Below are positions 54,809 to 64,000 of a stretch of DNA of 64,000 nucleotides, one piece after another (position 1 is the first letter of the stretch; every line of letters starts with the position of its first letter). The stretch spans positions 150,085,915 through 150,149,914 of the forward strand of contig OZ010791.1 in assembly GCA_963932465.1 (NCBI GenBank), given 5' to 3'. Origin of the DNA: Maratus speciosus (taxonomy: Eukaryota > Arthropoda > Arachnida > Araneae > Salticidae). A program made the translations under genes and the position numbers. The notes beneath the pieces are model-generated. The model searched no databases. It worked only from the letters and a program-made list of their open reading frames with translations, and was not told the DNA's origin.

Positions 54809-55193
54809 TAGTACAAAATAAAAACAAAAATAAAACAATAAAAATCATTTTCAACTAAAACAAAATTAGAAAAAAACTTTTTAGTAACAGTACTATGTTA
54901 AAAAAACTGTACAATAAATTTTAGTTTATTTTTATAATTTTTTGTTATAATTTTATTACTTTATTGTTATTATAACATTTTACTTTAAATAGAGAAGCAG
55001 CCATAGACGGGTGCCATTTAAATGAATTAAAAGTTCTTTTGAAATCACTATTTTTAAGAAAATGAAAAAAAAAAGGACTATAATTTCCACGCGCATTTAA
55101 TACCCTATTAAAAAGCTGAATGTTACTTCCGATCGAAAATATTGTCATTCTGCTGCTTTGGGAGGCACATTTTTATTTCGTTTTTTTAATAAA
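54541..55193. other. No gene; fragment related to 41.5 kb and A-run
   Basis: About 54635-54780 (CCCTTAAGCCTTATCTGTACAG, TGCATACATCGAGAAAG, AAATGAAATGA) loosely matches 41505-41660. An A-run of about 28 at 54779-54806. The rest is AT-rich and unrecognised. Confidence 0.4.
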
Positions 55194-55567
55194 CGTATCA
55201 TGTATTCTTATTAAGAAACTATGTAATCAAACTGCTTTTTCCGTTTTCGTTAAAAGCATAAAATTTTTAAGAAAATGCTCTCATAGTCGGCATTTGGAAC
55301 CGAAATTAGGATGTGACAGCGAAGTACCAACTGGAAAGTAAAGGGAAAAAAACTTGCTGTCCTGATACAACTATCGCTTATAACCCAAGAAGTAATTCAT
55401 TTATCGTAAAATGAAACAAAAATACCATTCAATTACAAATGACTTCAATAATCATGCATGCAAGTATCGTGTTTTTATGTTTAAAAGTTAGTCGCACATG
55501 TGAGAGAAAATAGATAATTTTGAAAATAGTAGAGCGACGAAAAATATTACTTTGGAAACCGACTTAA
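55194..55567 (-). mobile_element. Diverged family B fragment
   Basis: From TTCTTATTAAGAAACTATG through GGAACCGAAATTAGG and AATTCATTTATCG to GGAAACCGACTTAA, the same diverged subtype as B1. The outer left end is missing. It shares the TTAA at 55564-55567 with B9. Confidence 0.55.
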
Positions 55568-55979
55568 GGCTGTTCTCAAATTCCTTGCTCAAAAACACGA
55601 AACTTTCTGACTCATTTTTAAACGTAAATGAATAAAAAAAAAAAAAAGGCAGACCTGACTATTGAAGCAATATGGAATTGAAATGAGTTTTCCATTTTTT
55701 TTTTAAATAAATAAATTACCTATCAAGTTATAAGCTTTTAAGTTCACATGACGACTAATTTTTGTCCTTCCTGGTGGTCTCGCGCCCGGAAATTTGGTTC
55801 AAAACGCCAACTTTGGCAGTATTTTTTGAAAAATCTTTTGCATTTACTAAAAAATGGAGAACGTTTTTGATTACATAGTTTTTGAACAACAACACCTGTC
55901 AATTTCGTGCAATATCGAACTAAAATGAATTTCTAAATGTGTCATAAATTAACTCCTTTGGATTTGAGAAATGCTTTAA
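55564..55979 (+). mobile_element. Family B MITE B9
   Basis: TTAAGGCTGTTCTCAAATTC, CAAAAACACGAAAC, TTTGGTTCAAAACGCCAAC to TTGAGAAATGCTTTAA. Full length, moderately diverged, and adjoining the minus B fragment at one TTAA. Confidence 0.75.
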
Positions 55980-55984
55980 GAATA

Positions 55985-56235
55985 AATGATTTTTACCTCT
56001 CTCCTAACTAGACCAGTTCCTTTCTCTCTCTTTTTTTTTTCCTTTTCATAAATCTTCCAGTTTTATCACCTCGATGTTAAGGTTATAAATGTAAACTTCA
56101 AAAATAGAACCAAGAGAAATCCTATCCTATAAGAACTGTGTTGGAAACAACAAACAACTCACTAACTTTAAGAAGCATGTAATTTTGTCGAGATAGTACC
56201 GCATCTTCTTTACGGAAGACCTCAAGACGCTCGGA
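55985..56235 (+). repeat. Dispersed family C, copy e (truncated)
   Basis: ACTAGACCAGTTCC, CCTCGATGTTAAGGTTATAA, AGAGAAATCCTATCCTATAAG and AGTACCGCATCTTCTTTACGG, then breaks at ACGCTCGGAGGG just before the A11 fragment. Confidence 0.6.
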
Positions 56236-56238
56236 GGG

Positions 56239-56316
56239 TTAAAATGAGTCTGAAAATCTGTCCGAAAATTTTGAGATGTTGAGGATGGAAAAATGTTTTC
56301 TTGAGTACACCCTTAA
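56239..56316 (-). mobile_element. Family A terminal fragment A11
   Basis: AAAATGAGTCTGAAAATC through GAGTACACCCTTAA: only the terminal 75 bp of the start side. The following 56317-56552 shows nothing. Confidence 0.65.
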
Positions 56317-56552
56317 AGGCTAAAAGTAATAAAGAAATTACAGATATAAAATAAAGAGTACAGTATTTTTTTAAATACGCTTTTATTAGTTAATAGTTTA
56401 ATAATAATTAATTTACGATTGTACGTTGAAAAATTAATATAGAAATTCTAAAACAGATAGTTTCAATGATGTTTCTTCTTTTTTCCTTTTTCCCTATAAT
56501 AAAAAAAAACAGAGTAAAGATTATATATTTTTTAATAAATTCACTTACTTAC

Positions 56553-56813
56553 GCACTGTAAAAAAAAATACTGCCACTTTTCCGGTAGGAATCGGAAAAA
56601 TAGTTGCCCTTATCGTACCGGAATAATTTCTGACACAGCTCGGAATAAAATCCGTAAAAATAAGAAAATAGTCAGTAAAACGGTATTTTACGGATTTTAT
56701 TCCGATTGTATACGGATTTATTCCGAGCTGGGTTGGAAATTATTCCGGTACGATAAGGGCAACTACTTTTTCCGATTCCTACCGGAAAACTGGCATTATT
56801 TTTTTTACAGTGC
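56553..56813. mobile_element. Fold-back element, 261 bp
   Basis: Arms of about 110 bp starting GCACTGTAAAAAAAA, with shared CCGGTAGGAATCGGAAAAA, GTTGCCCTTATCGTACCGG, AATAATTTC and CAGCTCGGAATAAA. It folds over nearly its whole length. No clear TSD. Positions 56814-57229 hold no gene. Confidence 0.8.
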
Positions 56814-57229
56814 GCTTTCTACAAAGCGAAAAAAAAACGATGAATTTTGCATAATCGAGTTCGGTATTCACGTCAAATTAATGTGTTGGAACGAAACTTT
56901 TTAGGAAAAAACATGAGTTGTTGCCAAAAAATAAAGCGTGACTTTAAAGATGAAGATTTTAAAAAATTTAAAGATTGAATGCTCATAAAAGATATTTTTT
57001 TTCTTTGAAAACTATTTTTATTTTTATACCTATTTATTTTATCTGCACCTTCTGAGTACTTTAGTGATAGACAGTGCGACATATTTCGGAAAAATTGTTT
57101 ATAAAGCATTTATCGATCACTTTTACATTAAAACAAAAAACCATCAAGAGAAAGGTGTTAATTTAATAAAAAAATATATCTTTCTTGTGTCAGTAGTTTC
57201 AGAAAGAAAATAAAAATAAATAAATAAAC

Positions 57230-57631
57230 ATTATATGATTGCTTGCTCGTGTGTTTGCTAACCTGATTAAAACTTAAGTCAATTTTAAATCCGAAACCAT
57301 TGTTGTTGTGTTATTTTCCATTTCGTGGTGTTCTTTTTTTTTTTTAACGTTTCTTTTTCTTTCAGAAGTTTTTTACTTTTACCACTTTGATATTATGAAT
57401 GAAAAAACAAAACTTCAATATTAAAGGCCAAGAGAAATCTTATCCTATAAAAACGGACTTGGAAATAACCCAAGATGCATAGCGGCATTTTCGAGTTTGT
57501 ACCGCATCTTCTTTTTTACGGCTGAAAGGAGATCGTTCTCTTTTCTCTCTACATCTCACTTTTTTTTTCTGATTGTTCTTTTTCTTTTTACAGAAAACTG
57601 CTTTATATATTTTTTTTTTGTTCTAAGGGGG

Positions 57632-57662
<31 letters not shown>

Positions 57663-57840
57663 ATTTTTTTTTTTCATTTTGGACAGTTTTTGAGTCGAAC
57701 ACTTTTGTCTCGGATTTCTTCCGTTTTTTTTTACCATGTGTTGTTCTTTCTTTCCCGAGCAAATGATCTCTGAATTTTTATTCTTCTTACACCTTCCTGT
57801 AAAATGAAGGATAAATCTTTGACTAAGCTAAATGCATAAA
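57230..57840 (+). repeat. Dispersed family C, copy f
   Basis: GTGTTTGCTAACCTGATTAAAA, CCGAAACCATTGTTG, AGAGAAATCTTATCC, CAAGATGCATAGC, TTTGTACCGCATCTTC, GGATTTCTTCCG and GAGCAAATGATC, with an A-run of about 29 at 57633-57661. Frames here on both strands are low-complexity. Confidence 0.6.
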
Positions 57841-57960
57841 AAAAATTTCATGTGAAACATTAAATTTTCCCGACATTTTTGGTGCGTTATTCTCCAGTTT
57901 TATCTCTACTCTAATACTCAATAACAAATACACAAGTGAATTTTCGTGGATATTACTTTA

Positions 57961-58662
57961 CAGGGTGCAAAGTAAAGCGAGGAAAAACTGAAATAACTAC
58001 TTAAGGGGGGGTGGTCCCTCAGCTTCCGAGTTCCCCTCACTAATGTAAAATCTATGGGCATTTGATGCATTCGTATATTTAAAATATCTCCTCGGGAAAT
58101 TAATATTTTTAACTTCTATTTTTTGTGTACACTTCCTAAAAGATGTCTCTTTGTTTCTTAGTTCTCAAAATATTTCTAAAGTATAGACTATTTTACAGGA
58201 AGTGTTAAAATCTTACTGACAGTTCGCCCGCTTTTAGCACATAAAATATTAAATTCAGAATAGATTTTAGAAATATTTTGAAGACTAAGAAAAAAAAGAG
58301 ACATCCTTTCAGAAGAGTAGTGCACAGAAAAAAGATGTTAAAAATATGAATTTTCCGAGAAGATATTTTAAATATACGAATGCATCAAAAGTCCATAGAC
58401 TTAACATTACGGAGGAGAATTCCGAAGCTGAGTGACCAGCCACCTTAACGGACAAAGCTAAAATTGTAGGACAAGTGTTGACCTATATTAAAACGACTAT
58501 GCATTCTCCTATGAGAGTGACTGCCGTGGCAAAGCGTGGCGAAAAGAGAAAATTAGCAACTCTATTATCAAAATTATCAAAAACTATGAGAGATATCAAA
58601 AACATGTCAATTATAAATGTGTAGATCATCTTTGCTTTTCCTCGCTTTACAACGCACCTTAT
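57961..58662. mobile_element. Outer inverted-repeat element S enclosing R
   Basis: Ends CAGGGTGCAAAGTAAAGCG and (inward) AAGGTGCGTTGTAAAGCG, each followed by AGGAAAA. A TA precedes the left end and TA repeats follow the right. TA flanks suggest Tc1/mariner affinity. R (58001-58448) lies inside. Confidence 0.5.
58001..58448. mobile_element. TTAA-flanked fold-back element R
   Basis: TTAAGGGGGGGTGGTCCCTC on the left, TTAAGGTGGCTGGTCACTC inward from the right. Arms of about 200 bp share TTTGATGCATTCGTATATTT, AAAATATCT, GATGTCTCTTT and TCAAAATATTTCTAAA. A fourth TTAA-target family in this window, distinct from A, B and Q. Confidence 0.75.
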
Positions 58663-58857
58663 ATAGTAATGTAGTTAGAAATGATGTCTTGCATGTAAAA
58701 ATAACTTTATTAGAAGTCCAGAAGTATTAATCTTTAGATGTCCTATCGTCGGCTTAAATACACCAGTAAAACAGTAGAAGTATGGTATTATAAGGCCAAT
58801 GTATATTAATAAAATTACACATATAAGCAAGGTACAATTTACTTTAATAAAAAAAAT

Positions 58858-59237
58858 AAGTATGTACTCAAAAAAATATTTTTCCACGCTCAACAACTCA
58901 AAATTTTCGAACATATTTTCAGACTCAGGTGAAAACGTGAAACTTGCTGATATGTTTTCATTTTTCGCTCAATTAATTAGAACTTGATGTATAAATAATT
59001 ATTTTCTCAGTGTGACCTTTTTTTTTCGTTCCCAGCTCTCTCACTTCGGGAAATTTGGTTCAAAACGCCAACTTTGACAGCGTTTTTTGAAATATATTCT
59101 GCCTTTATAAAAGAATCGACAAGCACGGCACATTATATAGTTTCTGAATAAGATAATCTGCCAATTTGAAGCGTTTCAGAACAAAAATTAATTTAAAAAT
59201 GAGTAAGAAAATAAGCAGTTTGGATTTTAATACACCC
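58858..59237 (+). mobile_element. Family A MITE A12
   Basis: From AGTATGTACTCAAAAAAAT to GATTTTAATACACCC. The internal segment after AAACTTGCTGATATG lacks about 45 bp found in other copies. The right end runs directly into inverted copy A13 without TTAA (CACCCGGGTG). Confidence 0.8.
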
Positions 59238-59640
59238 GGGTGTATTCAAATCCAAACTGCTTATTTTCTGACTCATTTTAAATTCATTTTTGCTCTCAAA
59301 CGCATCCAACTGGCAGGTTCTCTTATTCAGAAACTATATAGTGTACCGTATTGGTCGATTTTTTTTTTCAATATAAAGGCAGAATATATTTCAAGAAATG
59401 CTCTCATTTTGAATGCATTTTGAACCGAATCTCCCAAAGCGATAGCGCTGGAAACGAAAAACATGGTCGTACTGAGAAAATAATTGTTTATAAATCAAAA
59501 TATAATTAATAGAACTAGAAATAAAAATACAGTTTGCTTATAAATCTCTTCAAAAATCACGTCAGCAAGTTTCATGTTTTTACTTTTAAAAATGAGTTTG
59601 CAAAATATGTCAGAAAATGTCGAGTTGTTGAGCGTGAAAT
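59238..59640 (-). mobile_element. Family A MITE A13, end-to-end with A12
   Basis: GGGTGTATTCAAATCCAAAC through GTTTATAAATCAAAATATAATT to GTCGAGTTGTTGAGCGTG, lacking its final terminal segment and TTAA. Together with A12 it makes a large imperfect palindrome. Confidence 0.8.
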
Positions 59641-60520
59641 AATAATAAAGATTGCTTACTGGTCAGTCTTTACTCTCGGCCAAAGACAGGGGATCACAGC
59701 ATCCTGGTGTGAGAATTTTAAGTTTGTCTAAGGACTTAAGGAGTGTCGAGCTCATCAGAGTGAGAAAAGAACCATCAGCTACCCAAAACTATCAAGTTTA
59801 ACCATTCATTGATTGAAGTAAATTCGTCAGGTAACGAGATTTCAACAACTTTTATACGGAGACTTAATCGTCATGTGTACGTCAGTACCTTTTCGAAGTG
59901 AGAAACTTTTACGTCACAGTGAACATATTATTCCTACAGAATTTTAGAATATGATTAAGTATAGACAGCACCAGTTCACCACCTTTAATAACTGTCACAG
60001 TTATTAAGATTAGTAACAAATAATTCGAACTTAGGTTCAGTAGAGCCTTAGGGGTAACTAAAGACTGAACTATTGTCGGAAAAACAGAATGCTTGAAATC
60101 ATGCTTCATTTTGTGATGGAGTGTCATCAATTACATGTGGTGTAAACTGCAACGAACTACTATTTTTATTTAAAGTGATGCTATTAATAAACTGTTATTA
60201 ATAAATTCTTTGTTGTTTTTATTAAATGTTAATTTGATCCTATTCACGTCACCACAACATCTTAAAAATAGACCAAATTATTGCAATATACAGCAATAGA
60301 AGAACTTCAACGGAATCCACTGCTGTGCATTACAACTCTCAGAAGAATCCTAAAGAATATCCGTAGGCTCTACAAGATCCTTCAATACACTATAACAACA
60401 AAGTTCATCACAATATTGTTATTGTGTCGCAGGGTGTTCCTAATATTTTGGCCAGTCGTTCTATAGAGAAATAAGAATGTACAAAATGTCTATAGGTCGG
60501 TTTTTGATTTAAATCATTTA
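59641..60520. other. No gene; possible decayed LTR-like stretch
   Basis: The stretch from TGTCTAAGGACTTAAGGAG (59727) to CACGTCACCACAACA (60260), with an AATAAA at about 60200, is faintly LTR-like (TG...CA), but no TSD, primer site or coding partner was found. GGGTGTTCCTAATATTTTGG at 60433 looks like a lone transposon end. Confidence 0.25.
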
Positions 60521-60934
60521 CTCAACAAGCGCAAAACGTTTTGATACATTTACAAATTCATTTTTTAACGGAAAGATATAAAATTAAAAGGTCAGACTAT
60601 GGAAGCGATTTGGAATAGAACTGTGTTTTCCATTTTTTGATAAATAAATTACCTATTTTAATAGTTAGTTATATGCAATTTTGATCACGTGACAAAGACG
60701 TTTTTCGCCCTTTCTTGAAGGATTATTTTTCTTTCGCGCGGAAATTCGGTTCAAAACGCCCACTTTGACACTATTTTCTGAAAGATCTATTGCGTTTGCA
60801 AAGAAACGAAAAAAAAACAGTTCGATTAGATAGTTTCTGAACAACAACACCTACTAGTTTCATGCATTTCTGAACAAAAATAAATTAAAACTTATGTCAT
60901 AAAGTTGCCCAATTGGATTTGAGAACAGCCTTAA
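60521..60934 (+). mobile_element. Family B MITE B10, left end missing
   Basis: Starts inside the family at CTCAACAAGCGCAAAACG and runs complete to TTTGAGAACAGCCTTAA. A small insertion TTTTAATAGTTAGTTA sits in the ACCTATTGAGTTATA segment. Confidence 0.8.
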
Positions 60935-61029
60935 ATGAATAGAAAACTTTTTTCTTAAAGTTTAATGAATTTTAAAAAAGGCGTGGACAGATATAAAAGG
61001 AAAGCAGAAAGAGAGATAGCTCTTTTTTT

Positions 61030-61515
61030 AGATGCGTTCGTAATTATATAAATACGTAGCACGTATAGCCGTTGTCTGGTCTATCTGTCTGTCCGTCTGT
61101 CCGCAAATAACAGTGCAAAAACTACTCAACCAAAAGGCTTGAAATTTAATATTTATAATCGTTGCAGAATTGTGTCGGGTCATTTCAAATTTTATGAAAA
61201 ACTAATCAAAACTTAAAAAGATATTAATAAAAGTTTTCTTCATTCTATTAAATCCTATCATACGTAATTAATTCAATGATATCCCATGATAGGTAATGAT
61301 TCTAGGTTGCCATGGTGATGACGTCCTATTTAAGATGGAGTCTTATTACTTACGTATTACTGAATTTAATAAATGTAATCGTAATAAATTTTGTATTCAT
61401 GCATTTTTGCATAAGAGTGCAATAGTTATTGCAGCAAGATCTGAATATTTATAAAACTAGTTATAGTACAAACGAACCTCATTTGCCAGGTTTGATATAA
61501 AATTTCCAACTTGTT
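61030..61515 (+). mobile_element. O-type element O3
   Basis: Same ends as O2 (ATTATATAAATACGTAGCAC, GTCTGTCCGTCTGTCC, then AACTAGTTATAGTACAAACG, CACTTGCC-like CCTCATTTGCCAGG, CCAACTTGTT) but a different centre at about 61200-61430 (ATGATATCCCATGATAGG, GGTGATGACGTCC). Conserved ends and variable cores indicate a mobile non-autonomous group. Confidence 0.55.
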
Positions 61516-62140
61516 TTAATCTGTCGAAACATATATTGTCTACCCTAATACAAAACTGAACTATTTTTCGACCCGAAACGATTGTTGTTATGCCATTTTC
61601 GATTTTGTGATGACGTAATAAAATATTTTTGTCTACATTCTACCTTGACCAGTTTCTTTCTCTTTTAGAGCATTCTTACTTTCACCTCTCAGGAACAAAA
61701 CAGTAAAATTTTAAAACATAATGGCCAAGGAAAATCTTATGGTATAAGCACGGACTTGAAAACAACAACGCCATCTCTAAAAGGCATAGCTGCAGCAATT
61801 TCGAGATTACATCGCATCTTCTTTTACGGCCGTAAAGAGATCGCTTTCTTCTCCTCTCCTGTATCTCACATTTGTTTTTGTTTACCCGCTTGTTCTTTTT
61901 CTTTTTACAGAGATACAGCGTTCTTTCTTTTTTCTTTTGTTCGAATGAAACAATTTTTTTTTATTATGCCTTTTTTTACGCGAACACTTTTGTCTCGGAT
62001 TTCTTCCAATTTTTTTTATCATGTATTGTTTTTTTTCTTTTCCGAGAAAATGACCCAGAATGTTTCATCCCTCTTACACATTCCTTTATAAAAACCGTAT
62101 ACAGGAAGGATGAAACTTTACGAAGCATCATGTCAAAAAA
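61516..62140 (+). repeat. Dispersed family C, copy g
   Basis: CCCGAAACGATTGTTG, CCTTGACCAGTTTC, GGAAAATCTTATGG, ATCTCTAAAAGGCATAGC, CATCGCATCTTC, GGCCGTAAAGAGATCG, GTCTCGGATTTCTTCC and the tail CGTATACAGGAAGGATG. The tail is identical to 13387-13421. Confidence 0.6.
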
Positions 62141-62639
62141 AAAAAAAAAATTGACATCTAAAAAAAAAAAAAAAAAAAAAATCTGATTTACCGTTTTGTT
62201 TTACATTTACTTCAAAATTACATTTATCCTTATTATATAATTGAATCTAATTTATGTATGAAATTAGAAATTAATTTTTTTTAATATATTACTATAAATG
62301 CCTACCCCCAAAAAATAATGTTGTTAATAAATTTTATTTCAACGATGTTAAATTGATTTGTGGACGCTTTATTACATGAAAACGAATTTAAATGTTATTG
62401 GTAATTTTTTAATAGTCTGAGTTATCACTATGAATACAAATTACTCGCAATACTTAAATAATACAATTGCACAATACTCTGTGCATTCTGAATACTTTTG
62501 CGGCATATAGCAAGTTATAATTGTAAAAATTGCACAAAGCACTCATCAATTCTACTTGCTTTAAATAAAAAATTCTCAAGAGACTGGTGTTTAATTCGTA
62601 AATAAATCTTTGTTATATTCTTATTTTCAAAAATGAAAA
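62141..62639. other. No gene; A-runs and AT-rich DNA
   Basis: Two A-runs at 62135-62149 and 62161-62180, then unrecognised AT-rich sequence. Confidence 0.5.
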
Positions 62640-62869
62640 ATGTATATATATTAGACGATCGTTTGCTTATGTATTTGCTAAACTGGTGAAAAATTATGTC
62701 AATTTTCATTTTTCATTCCGAAACACTTGTTGTTTTACTTTCGTTTTTGCGGTGTCCTAATAAATGACACGTTAAGAACAAAAGTGTATCAAGTCCATTT
62801 TTTCGTTTAATCCAGTTTGCTATGAATTGCTCTTCCATAGACAATAATAATAAAAAAGTTTATTATTCT
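62640..62869 (+). repeat. Dispersed family C, copy h (5' part)
   Basis: GATCGTTTGCTTATGTATTTGC, AAACTGGTGAAAAATTATG and CCGAAACACTTGTTG match the head of copy f; it is cut short before the TTAA of B11. Confidence 0.5.
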
Positions 62870-63241
62870 TTAAGGCTGTTCTTAACTGCTGTGCTTAACA
62901 AGCGCAAAACGTTTTGACACATTTACAAATTCATTTTTTAACGGAAAGGTATAAACTTGGAAAGCCTGGCTATTGAGTTATAAGCTATTTTGATCATGTG
63001 ACAAACACGTTTTTCGCCCGCTCTTGAGTGCTCTTTCTTCCTTCGCGCGGAAGTTCGGTTCAAAACGCCCACTTTGATACTATTTTCTGAAAGATCTCTT
63101 GCGTTTGCAAAAAAATGGAAAAAACAGCTCAATTACACAGTTTCTGAACAACAACACCAGCTAGTTTCATGCATTTTCGAACAAAAATAAATTAAAACTT
63201 ATGTCAGAAAGTTGCCCTTTTGGATTTGAGAACACCCTTAA
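62870..63241 (+). mobile_element. Family B MITE B11 with internal deletion
   Basis: TTAAGGCTGTTCTTAACTGC to TTTGAGAACACCCTTAA. About 60 bp between AAAGCCTGGC and TATTGAGTTATAAGC is missing relative to other copies. Minus frame 62938-63132 is internal. Confidence 0.8.
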
Positions 63242-63340
63242 TAAACAAATCCTAGTTGGAAAATGTGGGCAACAACTGGCAAAATTCTTCTATGATTCTG
63301 AAAGAAATGCATGAGAGTCCATAACTTTGTAGCAATGATG

Positions 63341-63737
63341 CAGGAGTCGATCCAGACAACACTTAGGGCCTATTTAGGGCCCTTTCACAAAAATAAATTT
63401 AATAAAATGGGCGGCTTCACAAAAATGAACTTAATAAAATAGACCCCTTCACAAAATTCCTTTTATTAAAATAGGCCCCCTACGTAACACTTTTTTTCAT
63501 ACAAACTGTTTTAAAATGTGTAATTTGTAAATAAAACCAGGTCAGGAAAAACAAAAACTTTATCAAGGGGATTTAAAGAATGTTTTTATTCATAAATTCT
63601 TGGTTCGAATTTGAGTAACTGGATTTCAACTTTCGATACAAACTGTTATTTTTCACAAAATATAATAAAATTCACAAAAATAACTTCTACTTTTCACAAA
63701 ATGGGTCCCAAGATTAAAAAACATGCATCGACCCCTG
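63341..63737 (+). mobile_element. hAT-like mini-element with CACAAAA word repeats
   Basis: Ends CAGGAGTCGATCCA and (inward) CAGGGGTCGATGCA; ATGATG lies directly outside both ends, a 6-bp rather than 8-bp duplication. Inside each end TTCACAAAA words repeat (63390-63475 and 63650-63705). No frame. Confidence 0.55.
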
Positions 63738-63824
63738 ATGATGCCTAGTTACCTAGTTATGGAGTTAGCCTAAGTTAGTCAAAGGGATTTTTCAGTTCTC
63801 TGTGTGAGCGTATTGCCCGGATTC

Positions 63825-64000
63825 TACTCCCCACTCAACAACTCGAAATTTTCTGACACATTTTCGGACTTTTTTTTTAAAGTAAAAACATGAAACTTAC
63901 TAAAGTGATTTTTGAAGAGGTGTATAAGCGGCTGTGTGTTTTCGTTTTTCGCTCAGTTAATTAGAACTTGATTCATATACAATTATTCTCTCAGTATGAC
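63825..64000 (+). mobile_element. Family A MITE A14, cut by window end
   Basis: CTCAACAACTCGAAATTTTC through AAACTTACTAAAGTG to CTCAGTATGAC. The left terminus is degenerate (no TTAA seen before CTACTCCCC) and the right half lies beyond the window. Confidence 0.75.

Noticed and set aside
59727..60260. Solo LTR
   Set aside because: TG...CA ends and AATAAA are weak by themselves; no target duplication was found.

Overview
This window looks like a gene-free stretch of intergenic or large-intron DNA from a metazoan. It is most plausibly an arthropod with a large, AT-rich, transposon-laden genome; a chelicerate would fit, but nothing here proves the lineage. Open frames are short (the longest is 150 codons and crosses three element boundaries). 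I see no bacterial-style operons, no intact gene and no intact RNA gene. The only recognisable protein remnant is a broken piggyBac-type transposase on the minus strand near 23.4-24.1 kb. All comparisons were made by eye within the window; there were no database searches, and family names rest on termini, target-site duplications (TSDs) and internal paralogy.

The sequence is a dense, layered record of DNA-transposon insertion. The dominant elements are two related families of about 0.4 kb, called A and B here, with inverted ends TTAAGGGTGTA and TTAAGGCTGTT and a TTAA target, as expected for piggyBac-mobilised MITEs. About 14 A and 12 B copies or fragments lie on both strands. A shorter TTAA family (Q) and a TTAA fold-back element (R) accompany them. 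hAT-like elements with 8-bp TSDs lie at 1.3, 5.4, 6.4-10.5, 14.4, 19.5-22.6 (with another inside), 40.7 and 46.5 kb; one at 63.3 kb has only a 6-bp duplication. Elements with TA flanks or long inverted repeats lie at 12.2-13.3, 19.5-20.3, 43.1-43.8 and 58.0-58.7 kb. A further dispersed family (C, 0.3-1.5 kb) occupies much of 39-63 kb, interleaved with B copies. Two Penelope-like fragments carry hammerhead-like cores.

Region by region: 0-3.4 kb holds TTAA elements and a small hAT; 2.38-3.37 kb is a chain of three TTAA elements sharing target sites. 5.4-10.5 kb holds two copies of one hAT-like element. The second contains an A MITE, which contains a Helentron/HINE-like element (L1), which contains a 326-bp tandem array with paired YY1/Pho-like motifs. 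12-17.6 kb holds a long-TIR element, a fold-back A copy, an A copy split by a hAT, and a local duplication with an empty/filled B site. 19.5-22.6 kb is a hAT-like element with a pogo-like MITE and a GC-rich element nested inside it, the latter holding a B copy. 23.4-24.3 kb is the piggyBac remnant attached to an A terminus. 24.3-35 kb is mostly AT-rich unclassified DNA with an 0.8-kb direct duplication. 35.2-37.2 kb is an inverted-repeat element with GGCCA/TGGCC word arrays. 39-64 kb is a mosaic of C, B, A, O and hAT copies.

The most interesting observations are the candidate autonomous source of the A MITEs, the shared architecture of the two L elements, the YY1-like tandem array, the word arrays next to the inverted ends of three unrelated elements, and homopolymer expansions at equivalent internal sites of the MITEs. 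Paralogous empty sites within the window directly support several insertions.
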